From positions 1-64,000 of the forward strand of contig JAJDUJ010000015.1 in the NCBI GenBank assembly GCA_022826705.1: a DNA stretch of 64,000 nucleotides, given 5' to 3'. Made by a program: the position numbers and the translations under genes. This DNA comes from Acidimicrobiia bacterium (lineage in GTDB: Bacteria; Actinomycetota; Acidimicrobiia; Acidimicrobiales; Bin134). This document shows positions 42,669 through 50,900 of the stretch, piece by piece (the stretch's first letter is position 1; each line of letters starts with the position of its first letter). The notes beneath the pieces are model-generated. The model saw only the letters and a program-made list of their open reading frames with translations. It was not told the origin of the DNA and did not search any database.

Positions 42669-43408
42669 CTAAGCGGGGCCGAACTTCATCGGCGGGTCAA
42701 ACGGCTTAGGTCGACGAGCACTGGGGGATTGAACCCTCATCTGGTACAGATGCCTTCGCAGAGCGGGCGTTCTGGCCTTCAGATAGGCGAGCGTGTCAGA
42801 GGACTGGTAGTCGAACACCCGATCAGGGTCCAGTTCTCCTGGGCTGTCGAGGAGGTTGATGATTCTCTCCAAGTCCTTCGACGCCGACGTGGTCCCATAG
42901 CGGCGCATATGGAAAAGGAAGCCGTCTTCGAGGGAATACGGTCCCACTTCGTCTATGGATTTGAGGCCGATGTAGTCACGCAGTTTGGCCCGGTACATGA
43001 TCACGTCCAACTTGGTGGCCAGCAGATCCGGCAGTGAAGCCACCCTCATGCCGTCGATTTCAAGAGGTTCCTGCAAGGTGTTCTCCACTCCGGGGTTGGA
43101 TCCTCTGGGGGGCGGGCAGAACACCTGGACGGCTACGCCTAAGACTCTGGCATGGAGGATCCCTGAACCAGAGTCGATGACTTCGACATTGCCGATTTCC
43201 CTCGTGAGCGATCTGGCAAGGTGGAGCCCCGAGAACGACTCGGTTGCCAGGTAATCCAAGTCGAAGGATGTTCTATGCCTCAAATGAATGGCGAGCGCTG
43301 TTCCCCCACCAGGAATCCGTCGACTTTTTCGACCGCTCGTCCCAGGATGGGCCACACCTCCCTTGCCGGTTCCGGGATGTAGTCGGCCCATCCGTCAATC
43401 TCAGGCAA
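42669..43408 (-). pseudogene. AbiEii-type nucleotidyltransferase toxin gene interrupted by a frameshift
   Basis: The main frame (from about 43307 down to 42669) starts with GGTALAIHLRHRTSFDLDYL, the nucleotidyltransferase signature of AbiEii/MenT-like toxins, and continues with VASLPDLLATKLDVIMYRAKLRDYIGL. Its missing N-terminus is found in another frame immediately upstream: EPAREVWPILGRAVEKVDGFLVG, starting near TTG 43408, which overlaps the antitoxin candidate's stop. One extra G in the G5 run at 43303-43307 would join them as DGFLVGGTALAIHL, exactly the expected junction. The break may be a true mutation, slippage at the G-run, or a sequencing error. A repaired product would be about 247 residues. 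The family adds nucleotides to tRNA or proteins to stop growth. Confidence 0.75.
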
Positions 43409-44393
43409 TGGACCTCTCCAAGATCGCCGCGTCGATTGCAGAGGCGAGCGGGTCAATGTCGTATCCGCGCATCCCGCGACATCGCTGAAGGGACTCCACA
43501 GGCAGGCATCGAAGTGCCCACTCGCGGGCGACGCGATCAGGTCCGTCCAAAAGTGTGCAAGCCACTTGGAATGCGTCCTCAGGGAGCCTGAGGTCGCCTG
43601 CATGGGAGCCTGACCAGAACAGCCACCAGAACTCCGGCGGGACTTGCTCGGGAAGGGAGCGGTCTACAGGGTCAGGCCTCCTTGGCAAAAATGCCAGGGC
43701 GAGAATGCACTCATCATTGAGATCGAGGGACCACAGGGGAACTGTCAGCGAGCCGTATCCCCAGGCAACGCTCGCTTCCTCGCAGCGGGCGTATCCCCGA
43801 CTTGATAGGGCTTCCAGGCAACTAGTCGTGTGCTCGACGGTGAGCCCGGCAGCGCTGGCGATCTTCTCTGCCTCCGCTCCTCTGGGTCTATTTCGCAGCA
43901 CAGCCATAACGGTCCGCTGCCCGCTGGTCAGATCGGCGATGGGGTTGTCCTCGGGTTGGAGGGTGGCCGGCAGGCGGGCACGCATCGCCTCGGTCAGATC
44001 GTGGTGCTGGGTGAGCAGGACCGCTAGGCGGCCTTCTCCCGGCGGCTGCTCTGTCATCTCCAACGCAGCCGCGATACGGCGTGATGTTGGAGCGGAGATG
44101 CCGAGCTCACACGCTAGAACGGGGGGGCGAGTGTCCCAGGACCAGACCGCGGCCAGCCATTCGGCGAGCCCTATTTTCGATCTGTGCATGGCGGTGTCGG
44201 TCGTCGCGGTGAAGTCCCTCCGACAGGATCGGCACCGCCACTTCAACGGCGGATCCTGGGACCTGACACTGGGATCGGTTGCACCGCACTTGGGGCATAG
44301 GACTCCAGCAGGCCAGCGGAATCCGACGAGATACTCTTCAGCGGAGGTCTCGTCAGCCACCAGCGGGGACAGGAACCCAGCGACTTTTGACAT
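43401..44393 (-). CDS. IS1595-type zinc-ribbon / winged-helix protein, probable antitoxin of the AbiEii-like toxin
   Basis: 330 residues from ATG 44391-44393, fixed by a TAGGAT-N6-ATG promoter. Residues about 17-80 are a transposase-type zinc ribbon: AEEYLVGFRWPAGVLCPKCG, WRCRSCRRDFTATTDTAMH, then SKIGLAEWLAAVWSW, as at the start of IS1595 transposases. No DDE domain follows. Instead there is a winged-helix-like region (SGQRTVMAVLRNRPRGAEAEKIASAAGL...LEALSSRGYARCEE). The C-terminal PPEFWWLFWSGSHAGDL...ACTLLDGPDRVAREWALRCL recalls the toxin-binding tail of antitoxins that pair with AbiEii toxins. It ends 8 bp inside the toxin gene. The antitoxin role is inferred from order and domains. Confidence 0.65.
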   Translation of the reverse strand: MSKVAGFLSPLVADETSAEEYLVGFRWPAGVLCPKCGATDPSVRSQDPPLKWRCRSCRRDFTATTDTAMHRSKIGLAEWLAAVWSWDTRPPVLACELGISAPTSRRIAAALEMTEQPPGEGRLAVLLTQHHDLTEAMRARLPATLQPEDNPIADLTSGQRTVMAVLRNRPRGAEAEKIASAAGLTVEHTTSCLEALSSRGYARCEEASVAWGYGSLTVPLWSLDLNDECILALAFLPRRPDPVDRSLPEQVPPEFWWLFWSGSHAGDLRLPEDAFQVACTLLDGPDRVAREWALRCLPVESLQRCRGMRGYDIDPLASAIDAAILERSIA

Positions 44394-44399
44394 GCCTTC

Positions 44400-44430
44400 A
44401 TCCTACCAGTGTTGGGTTTTTATCGTTCAA
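44400..44430 (-). promoter_or_regulatory. promoter of the antitoxin candidate (TTGAAC / TAGGAT)
   Basis: On the minus strand TTGAAC (44425-44430) and TAGGAT (44400-44405) are separated by 19 bp. The -10 lies 6 bases from the ATG at 44393, so the transcript should be leaderless. Confidence 0.5.
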
Positions 44431-44464
44431 TAATCTGGGGTCGACAAGTGGGTTCAGCCAATGA

Positions 44465-44659
44465 ACGAGCTTTACACGCAGCTCGCCGGTAACGTTCCCC
44501 GAGAAGCATTCCGCCGAACAGCGCGAGTTCGCTGATGCCAACACGACCCGCTTGAACGACTCGGTTCCCGCCATGCCCAACGGGCTGATGAAGGACAAAG
44601 ACGGAGCCATCGGCGGGCAGCCGCAGTACGCCAGGTTGGTCACCAAACGGAAGGGGTGA
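44465..44659 (+). pseudogene. short coding-like remnant upstream of the AbiTii-like gene
   Basis: The frame from 44465 to TGA 44657-44659 is open for 64 codons and ends FADANTTRLNDSV, PAMPNGLMKDKDG and YARLVTKRKG. The composition is protein-like, but there is no proper start codon at its beginning and a stop lies directly upstream (44462-44464). An internal ATG (MPNGLMKDK) could start a 28-residue peptide. It is best seen as the 3' remnant of a lost gene. Confidence 0.25.
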
Positions 44660-44663
44660 TGAG

Positions 44664-45362
44664 GTGTTGGGAACCAAACCCAAAAGGAAGCTCGCTCGAC
44701 ACATTGAAGCGAGACTGGCCAGCGTAGAGCAGAGCTTGCTGGATGACGATGTATGCCAAGCGCTGCTCCTCTGTATGACATTGGGTGATGATGCACGGAC
44801 AGCGCCCCTGCGCGAATGGGTGAGACAGGAACTCGGTGGGTATGAACAAGGGTCCGCTGTTCCGGCGTATAGGACATTCGATCCGATTTGGTGTGTCAAT
44901 CAGAGCTTCGTGCGCCCCGGGTATTCAGTCAGCAACCAGGTGGTCTGTCTTGATATCACCGAGCTAGCGAAAGCCCAAGCGGCCTTGGATGCCATATTCG
45001 CTGACAGCGGCTCAGAACCAATGAGCGTTTCCGAGCCCGTTGCAATTAACTGGCCACTTTCGGGGATCGACGACTTCCTGGTTTCTGGTAAGGACTCGTG
45101 GGACGTAATGCCTCCTTGGGGTCCGTCGGTTGTGAGCCGCATTTACCCGAATGACGGATCGTTCAAGGGGCATATCTTCCTCCCAATCAGTAGAACGCAG
45201 ATAGCCGGGATGCGGGGGGCAGCCCAAGTGGCAGCTATGGATTTCGTGTCTGAAGCTCGGGCACAAAGTCGTGGGCTCTTTGACTACGAATCCCTACAGC
45301 AGGCATTTACGGAAGTGGCCGCAACGTTTGGCATTATCGCCAAACAGATTGCCGCCGATTGA
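44664..45362 (+). CDS. AbiTii-like abortive-infection protein
   Basis: 232 residues from GTG 44664, with an AAGGGG/GATGAGG purine run just upstream. The N-terminal ~70 residues (SVEQSLLDDDVCQALLLCMTLGDDARTAPLREWVRQELGGY) match the AbiTii domain pattern found in phage-resistance loci. The middle (VNQSFVRPGYSVSNQVVCLDITELAKAQAALDAIF) and C-terminus (QAFTEVAATFGIIAKQIAAD) are not assigned. There is no membrane segment. It lies next to the AbiEii-like pair but on the other strand. The last codon overlaps a TTG that could start a 39-codon ORF. A defence role is inferred. Confidence 0.65.
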   Translation: MLGTKPKRKLARHIEARLASVEQSLLDDDVCQALLLCMTLGDDARTAPLREWVRQELGGYEQGSAVPAYRTFDPIWCVNQSFVRPGYSVSNQVVCLDITELAKAQAALDAIFADSGSEPMSVSEPVAINWPLSGIDDFLVSGKDSWDVMPPWGPSVVSRIYPNDGSFKGHIFLPISRTQIAGMRGAAQVAAMDFVSEARAQSRGLFDYESLQQAFTEVAATFGIIAKQIAAD

Positions 45363-45478
45363 CAGAAAGGGCCAGTCATGGACATCCGTTTGAGGGAGGT
45401 GAGTACCAGCGAGCCCGTGGACTGTTTGCCGACGACGGCGACAACGAGTTCTACGAGTGCGCCCTTGCGCTGCCATAA
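45359..45478 (+). CDS. candidate 39-residue protein coupled to the AbiTii-like gene
   Basis: The TTG at 45359 overlaps the AbiTii-like TGA (TTGA), and the frame runs to TAA 45476-45478. The peptide (TERASHGHPFEGGEYQRARG, then LFADDGDNEFYECALALP) has a protein-like acidic/aromatic composition. There is no independent ribosome binding site, so it would depend on coupling. It could also be a remnant of a longer gene. Confidence 0.3.
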   Translation: MTERASHGHPFEGGEYQRARGLFADDGDNEFYECALALP

Positions 45479-45519
45479 TCCCCGCAAAGCCAGAAGCACG
45501 GATGTATCGGAGGTTCCTG

Positions 45520-46206
45520 ATGGGCTGGTTGCGAGACCGCAAGGAGAAGAGGGCGCGGAAAGCCCGCGAGGCTCAGGCAGCCCGCGAGGCCCGCGACAGG
45601 ACCGCCAGAGAGAAGGCCCGAGAGCAGGAGCGGAAGCGGCTGGAGTCGGAGCTCGCCATTGCCAACGACATCAGCGGTGCGTATGACGAATCCGACGGCT
45701 GCCCCATCGTGCTCAAGAAAAACGAGCAGGTCATCGGGATCATTGAAGGGACTGGCCTAGTCGAGGTGAAAGCGGGGAAGACGCAATACCGCGGCGGGTC
45801 GGCGGGCACCAGCATCCGAGTTGCCAAAGGCGTGTCCCTCCGAGTGGGCCAGCACAAAGGGACCGTGTACCGCGAGCCTGAGATGCCCCGCTTGCTCTGT
45901 ACAGGCGGAGCGTTCGTCGTCACTGACGTGCGCGCCGTCTACGTCGGCCCGAAGTACACGCGCGAGTTCGCTTGGAACAAGACGATCTCGATGACCGAGA
46001 GCACGGGCGAGGGCGGCGCATGCCTGTTGATAGCGGTGAACAACAGGCAGAAGGTAAGTGGCGTGCTCACAGGCAGCAGTGCCGATGCCGTCGCGGGCAG
46101 GTGCGAGATAGGGATAGCCATAAGCAACGACAACCTCCCGCAGTTGGTGGCCGAGCTTGAGTCCGAGATAGCAGCGTTGGGCGAGGAATCCGAACAGCGG
46201 ATCTGA
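45520..46206 (+). CDS. coiled-coil / PH-like domain protein, function unknown
   Basis: 228 residues from ATG 45520, which has GGAGG 6 bases upstream; the in-frame ATG at 45502 lacks one. Residues about 4-50 are a highly charged Lys/Arg/Glu/Ala helix (coiled coil). The rest is a beta-rich domain: CPIVLKKNEQVIGIIEGTGL, YRGGSAGTSIRVAKGVSLRVG, GGAFVVTDVRAVYVGPKYTREFAWNKTISM. This is the pattern of PH-like domains common in actinobacterial regulators. There is no signal peptide. It is 41 bp after the 39-codon ORF and may belong to the AbiTii transcription unit. Confidence 0.65.
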   Translation: MGWLRDRKEKRARKAREAQAAREARDRTAREKAREQERKRLESELAIANDISGAYDESDGCPIVLKKNEQVIGIIEGTGLVEVKAGKTQYRGGSAGTSIRVAKGVSLRVGQHKGTVYREPEMPRLLCTGGAFVVTDVRAVYVGPKYTREFAWNKTISMTESTGEGGACLLIAVNNRQKVSGVLTGSSADAVAGRCEIGIAISNDNLPQLVAELESEIAALGEESEQRI

Positions 46207-46306
46207 AAAGGCATCGTTGGTGATGGCAGCACGGTTGGCCACGCCAAGATCACCAAAGCTCGCTGTGCTATCGCCCAACGCCGCCATTCCGGTATCGGCA
46301 CCCCGC

Positions 46307-46312
46307 TACCAT
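46307..46312 (+). promoter_or_regulatory. -10 box (TACCAT) of the 86-residue protein gene, leaderless type
   Basis: TACCAT is followed by 7 bases and the GTG at 46320. Confidence 0.45.
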
Positions 46313-46319
46313 CGCCGGG

Positions 46320-46580
46320 GTGCGCCGGTCTATTGACGACTACCCCTTCGATCCGGCTGACCTGCCCCCCAGTGACGACGACGAGTTCTCCCCGGTGTCG
46401 TGGGCGGTGGCCATTGCCGACGACTACGAAGATGCCGCCCCGCGGGTGGTGCTCACCGTTGAGGAGGTGGGTCAGGCTGGCTATGGCCTAGTGGCCCACC
46501 TGTCCCCTCACCTGGCCCGTCGCCTCCGGGCCGCCATCAACGACGCCCTCAAAGAAATCGGCGAGTCTGAGAGTTCCTAG
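46320..46580 (+). CDS. small acidic protein, function unknown
   Basis: 86 residues from GTG 46320. It has an acidic N-terminus (IDDYPFDPADLPPSDDDEF), then strand-like WAVAIADDYEDAAPRVVLTVEEVG and a C-terminal helix LSPHLARRLRAAINDALKEIGE. The leaderless promoter, normal GC and balanced composition support coding. No family is recognised. Confidence 0.6.
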   Translation: MRRSIDDYPFDPADLPPSDDDEFSPVSWAVAIADDYEDAAPRVVLTVEEVGQAGYGLVAHLSPHLARRLRAAINDALKEIGESESS

Positions 46581-46677
46581 GAGCGTCGATATCCGAGCGT
46601 TGATGTTGCCAGCCTCGGGGTGTGCGGCCGGTCTCTCAATAAAGTCAGCGTGGCTGCGACTGCTTGAACGAGGATTA

Positions 46678-47844
46678 TCAGCGTCTGGGCGGTGGTTCGG
46701 GGGGTTGTTGCCAGGGTGGTCGTAGGTAGGGGCGGCCGGTGTCGGGGTGATGTTCGACGTCCCAGTTGCGGTGGTGGACCTTGTGATGGCAGTCGTGGCA
46801 GAGCTGCACGAGGTTGTCGGATTGGGTGGGGCCGTCGTCTTCCCAGTGGATGATGTGGTGGGAGACGCACCACTCGGGTTCAGCTCGACAGCCGATGCAG
46901 CCTTGGTCTCGAGCGGTAATGGCGGCCCGGAGTTGGGGACTGGGGTGGCGTTGGCGACCCAGTGAGAGGCATTGCAGGTCGGCATCGAAGATCCCGGTGA
47001 GGATTTCGGCGTCGCAGGCCAGCTTGCGGAACTCATCTTGAGGCAACGGGCTGCCATCAGCCAACCGAGGATTGCCGAGTTGGCGGTCGATGGCGTCGTA
47101 GTCAGCCAGGATCAACAAGCTGGTCGGCTGGGGCTGATCGGACTCGCCGTCTGTGGTGCGAGTCAGCAGCTGAGCGATGGCATCGGCCCGGCGGTGGCGG
47201 GCTTCGAGCCGCTCGCGGCCGGTGGTGGCGTGCCAGGCCATGTCGGTCTTGTGGTTCAGCGCAGCCCGGATGCCCTGCGCGGCGACCGGGTCGAACAGGG
47301 CGAACAGCCGCCACATGCCATCGTCCTGCTCAGTGAAGCTGGCGGTGCGTTTTCTTCGTTGGCGCTCGAGCCGCTTGGCACCGTCTGTATCGCCCGACAG
47401 CTCGTCTTGGTGCTCGCGCACCGTGCGCCGCAATTGCTCAGGGGTCTGGTGCTCGGCCGCGGCCAGCATCTTGTCCTCGTCCAAGGGCCCTGCTTGGGTC
47501 GCAGTTCCCAGGATGCGGGCGTGCTCTGAGGTGATGCGACTGTCAGAGAGCGCTCCCCGAGTGGCCGCCAGCGATTCCAACTGTTCAGCGTCGCGCATGG
47601 TGCGCTGGGCCTGCTGGCCCGATTGGCGGAGCTCAGATTTCAGTGTGTTGGCCGTGTCATACGGGCTGGTGCGCCGCTTCTTCTCCGCCACCGCCTCCGC
47701 CAAGAACCCGTCCAACTGATTCCGAGCCCGCCCGATCTGACGCAACCGCAAATCCAGGGAAGCATCGTCCAACCCGGCGATCTCCACCGCCTCAACATGC
47801 ACGCCAGTGCTAGCGTTTCCCCTGGTCAATGTCCCAGATTCCAT
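46678..47844 (-). CDS. DUF222 / HNH endonuclease domain protein (13E12-repeat type)
   Basis: 388 residues from ATG 47844, supported by TAGACT-N7-ATG. The N-terminal and central DUF222 region (LRQIGRARNQLDGFLAEAVAEKKRR...SDSRITSEHARILGTA...TASFTEQDDGMWRLFALFDP) is followed by the HNH motif CIGCRAEPEWCVSHHIIHW...DNLVQLCHDCHHKVHH, with Cys/His metal ligands. The C-terminus is Pro-rich. Such genes are multicopy in many actinobacteria and often linked to mobile DNA; the HNH part is expected to be nucleolytic. It diverges from the RecQ/UvrD gene. Confidence 0.88.
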   Translation of the reverse strand: MESGTLTRGNASTGVHVEAVEIAGLDDASLDLRLRQIGRARNQLDGFLAEAVAEKKRRTSPYDTANTLKSELRQSGQQAQRTMRDAEQLESLAATRGALSDSRITSEHARILGTATQAGPLDEDKMLAAAEHQTPEQLRRTVREHQDELSGDTDGAKRLERQRRKRTASFTEQDDGMWRLFALFDPVAAQGIRAALNHKTDMAWHATTGRERLEARHRRADAIAQLLTRTTDGESDQPQPTSLLILADYDAIDRQLGNPRLADGSPLPQDEFRKLACDAEILTGIFDADLQCLSLGRQRHPSPQLRAAITARDQGCIGCRAEPEWCVSHHIIHWEDDGPTQSDNLVQLCHDCHHKVHHRNWDVEHHPDTGRPYLRPPWQQPPEPPPRR

Positions 47845-47851
47845 GCCCACC

Positions 47852-47857
47852 AGTCTA
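47852..47857 (-). promoter_or_regulatory. -10 box (TAGACT) of the DUF222/HNH gene, leaderless type
   Basis: On the minus strand TAGACT is followed by 7 bases and the ATG at 47844. Confidence 0.45.
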
Positions 47858-47936
47858 CCGACACCAGTGACAGTATCTCCATGGCATATCTCGTGAACAA
47901 TGAGAAACATTCCATTTACAGTCAAAACATATGAAC

Positions 47937-47956
47937 CTCGACAATTTTCAGTCGAG
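47937..47956 (+). promoter_or_regulatory. short hairpin at the possible start of the RecQ/UvrD gene
   Basis: CTCGAC (47937-47942) and GTCGAG (47951-47956) can form a 6-bp stem with an AATTTTCA loop; the last base of the stem is the first base of the GTG at 47956. It could affect initiation if that GTG is used. The surrounding ~90 bp is AT-rich and probably holds divergent promoters. Confidence 0.3.
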
Positions 47957-50900
47957 TGTTGGCAGGGGAAAGCCGACACATAGCCGACACATATCAGTCA
48001 ACGCCTAGCATCCTCCCCGTGTCGGACGCAGTGCCTGCTGATCAGGTTGGGACGCACCGTCGCACTTTTTCGGGTGGTCAACGATCCACAGCCATGCACG
48101 ACGTCGCCAACCGCTCTGGATCGAGTACCTCTGATGGCCTGAGCAGCGAGATCGAAGCCGAGCGTCTACACATGAGACTGTCTCGCTGCCTTGCCATCGA
48201 CCTTGAGGTATCGAAGGAAACCGAGCGCATCCACGCCTTTGCCGGAGTACGCCCTGATACCGAGAAGTCTGTTGTATTCCCCTCAGGAGGTCGCCGGTTT
48301 GAACAGGCGCTGGCCGAGCTAGACCATCTCGCCAGGGGTGCCAATTTCGTGCTCGGCCACAATCTCATCGACTTCGACCTGCGCCATCTGCAAGCGGCCA
48401 AGCCCAATCTGCGCCTGCTGCGACTGCCGGCAATAGACACGCTCTGGCTCAATCCACTCGCCTTTCCTCGCAATCCGTACCACCGTCTTGTCAAGCACTA
48501 TCAAGACGGCGAGCTCAGTTCAGGGCGCGTCAACGACCCCCAGAAAGATGCAGAACTCGCCTTAGAAGTGTTCACCAAACAGCAGGCGAGTCTTCTGGAG
48601 GTGCCGTCAGACTTGTTGGCAGCCTGGCATTGGCTCACTGGTGGGCACCCCAACTCCGGCTTTGACCTGTTTTTTGAGTGTCTGCGTCGCTCCCCGATGC
48701 CGTCGGATGCCGAAGCGAGCGAGGCGATCCAAGCCCGACTACACGATATCTCCTGCCGCACCCATGCCCGGCAGGCCATCGCCTCCGCCGATAAGCATGG
48801 CTGGCCCCTCGCTTACGCCCTGGCGTGGCTGTCGGTAGCAGGGGGCAACTCGGTCATGCCGCCTTGGGTGCGGCACCAATTTCCCGAAGCCGGCGCGTTG
48901 GTCAGACGCCTGCGCGACCGCCGATGTGACGACCGGGGATGCCCCTGGTGCCGGGAGCGCCACAATGCCACCAAGGAACTCAAACGACTCTTCGGCTTCG
49001 ACGCCTTCAGACCCAAACCGCAAGACCCGGAACGGCAAGGACATTCATTGCAGCAGTCCATCGTCGAAGCGTCGATGGAGGGCCAGCACGTCCTCGGGAT
49101 TCTGCCCACGGGTACAGGCAAGTCGTTGTGCTACCAGATACCAGCCCTTTCGCGATACGAGAAGACCGGGGCAGTAACCGTGGTCATCTCGCCCTTGGTG
49201 GCCCTGATGGTGGATCAGGTCGCAGGACTCGAGGCCCGAAGCATCGCTTCCTGTGTCACCGTCAACGGCATGTTGTCGATGCCCGAGCGCACCAATGCAT
49301 TGGAAAAGCTGAGGCTCGGCAATGCCGCTATCGTGCTGACCTCTCCCGAGCAGCTTCGTAGCGTCTCATTTCGACGGGCGCTCGACCAGCGCGAAATCGG
49401 CAGCTGGGTGATAGACGAAGCCCACTGCCTGTCGAAGTGGGGTCACGACTTCCGTCCCGACTACCGCTACGTGGCTCGGTACATCCGGGAGCGGGCAGAG
49501 GCAGAAGGTGGCCCCGTACCGCCGTTGCTGTGTCTGACTGCCACGGCCAAGCCCGAGGTCAAAAGGGACATCATCGATCACTTCTGCAAACGACTCGATA
49601 TCGAGATGCAGGAGTTCGATGGCGGCAGCACGCGTACCAATCTCGAGTTCGTGGTGGTGGAGACAACCAGTTCGAGGAAGCCCAACGATGTCTACGAGAT
49701 GTTGGAAAACCACTTGCCGCCTGATCGCGAAGGCGGTGCGATCGTGTATTGCGCGACGCGTCGACATACCGAGGAATTGGCCAATTACTTGACAGCGCGC
49801 GGGGTCTCCGCCGATCGATTCCACGCTGGATTGCAGCCTGAAGAGAAAAAGACCATCCAACGCTCCTTCATCGATGGTGAGCTGCGGGTGATCGTCGCCA
49901 CGAACGCGTTTGGCATGGGCATAGACAAACCCGATGTGCGGCTGGTGGTTCACGCCGACGTTCCCTCTTCGCTAGAGAACTATCTGCAAGAGGCGGGCCG
50001 TGCGGGAAGAGACCAGCAACAAGCCCACTGTGTGCTGCTCTATACGAGAGATGACGTAGAACGGCAATTCGGCATGTTGGCTCGTTCCCGGCTCACCCGG
50101 CGGGAGATACACGGAGTTCTTCGGGCACTTCGTCGGTTGAGTAAGCGAAACGGTAGCGACGAAGTGGTGGCCAGCACCGGTGAGATCCTCGTCAACGACC
50201 AGGAATACGACTTCAGACGGGATTCGGCCACCGACGACACCCGGGCGCGAACCGCAATCACCTGGCTGGAGGAGTCGGATCTGCTTACCCGTGAAGAGAA
50301 TCGAGTGCAGATCTTCCCCTCTTCGCTGCGCGTGAGTTCGGTCGAGGAAGCGAAGAGGAAGCTTGAGGCCCGACGGCTGGGCGATCCAGCAAGGGAGAGG
50401 CTCCTTGCCATCGTGCAGAAGCTGCTCGAAGCCAACCCCGACGAAGGCATCTCCACCGACATGCTGATGGCCGCCGTCGGTCTTAGCTCCGGACAGGTGC
50501 GGGGTGCGCTCTACGACCTCGAGAAGTGCGGAATCGCCAGCAACGACACGGTGTTGACTGCCTTTGTCCATGCCGGTGTTGCCCGGAGTTCGCGGCAGCG
50601 GCTCACCGAGGCGGCTGGGGTGGAGGAGAAGTTGCTGGAGCTCATGCAGGAGTTGGCCCCCGACATGGGAGTCGGAGATCGTGCCCCGCTCAATCTCCGC
50701 GCAGTTACACAGAGGATCAAAGACGCAGGCCACGAACAGGTCAGGCCAGAGCACATAGTGCGAATCCTGCAAGGGATCGCAGAAGACGGACGTGATGAGG
50801 AGTCTGCCGCCGGCAGCATCGCGGTGAGCCACCCCGATTCCGAGAGCGTTTGGGTGACGCTGAAGCGGGAATGGGGTTCGCTGGGGAACATCGCGAAACG

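Noticed and set aside
43401-44393. IS1595-family insertion sequence
   Set aside because: Only the zinc-ribbon part is present; there is no DDE transposase domain and no flanking inverted repeats or target duplication were seen. It is treated as an antitoxin candidate instead.
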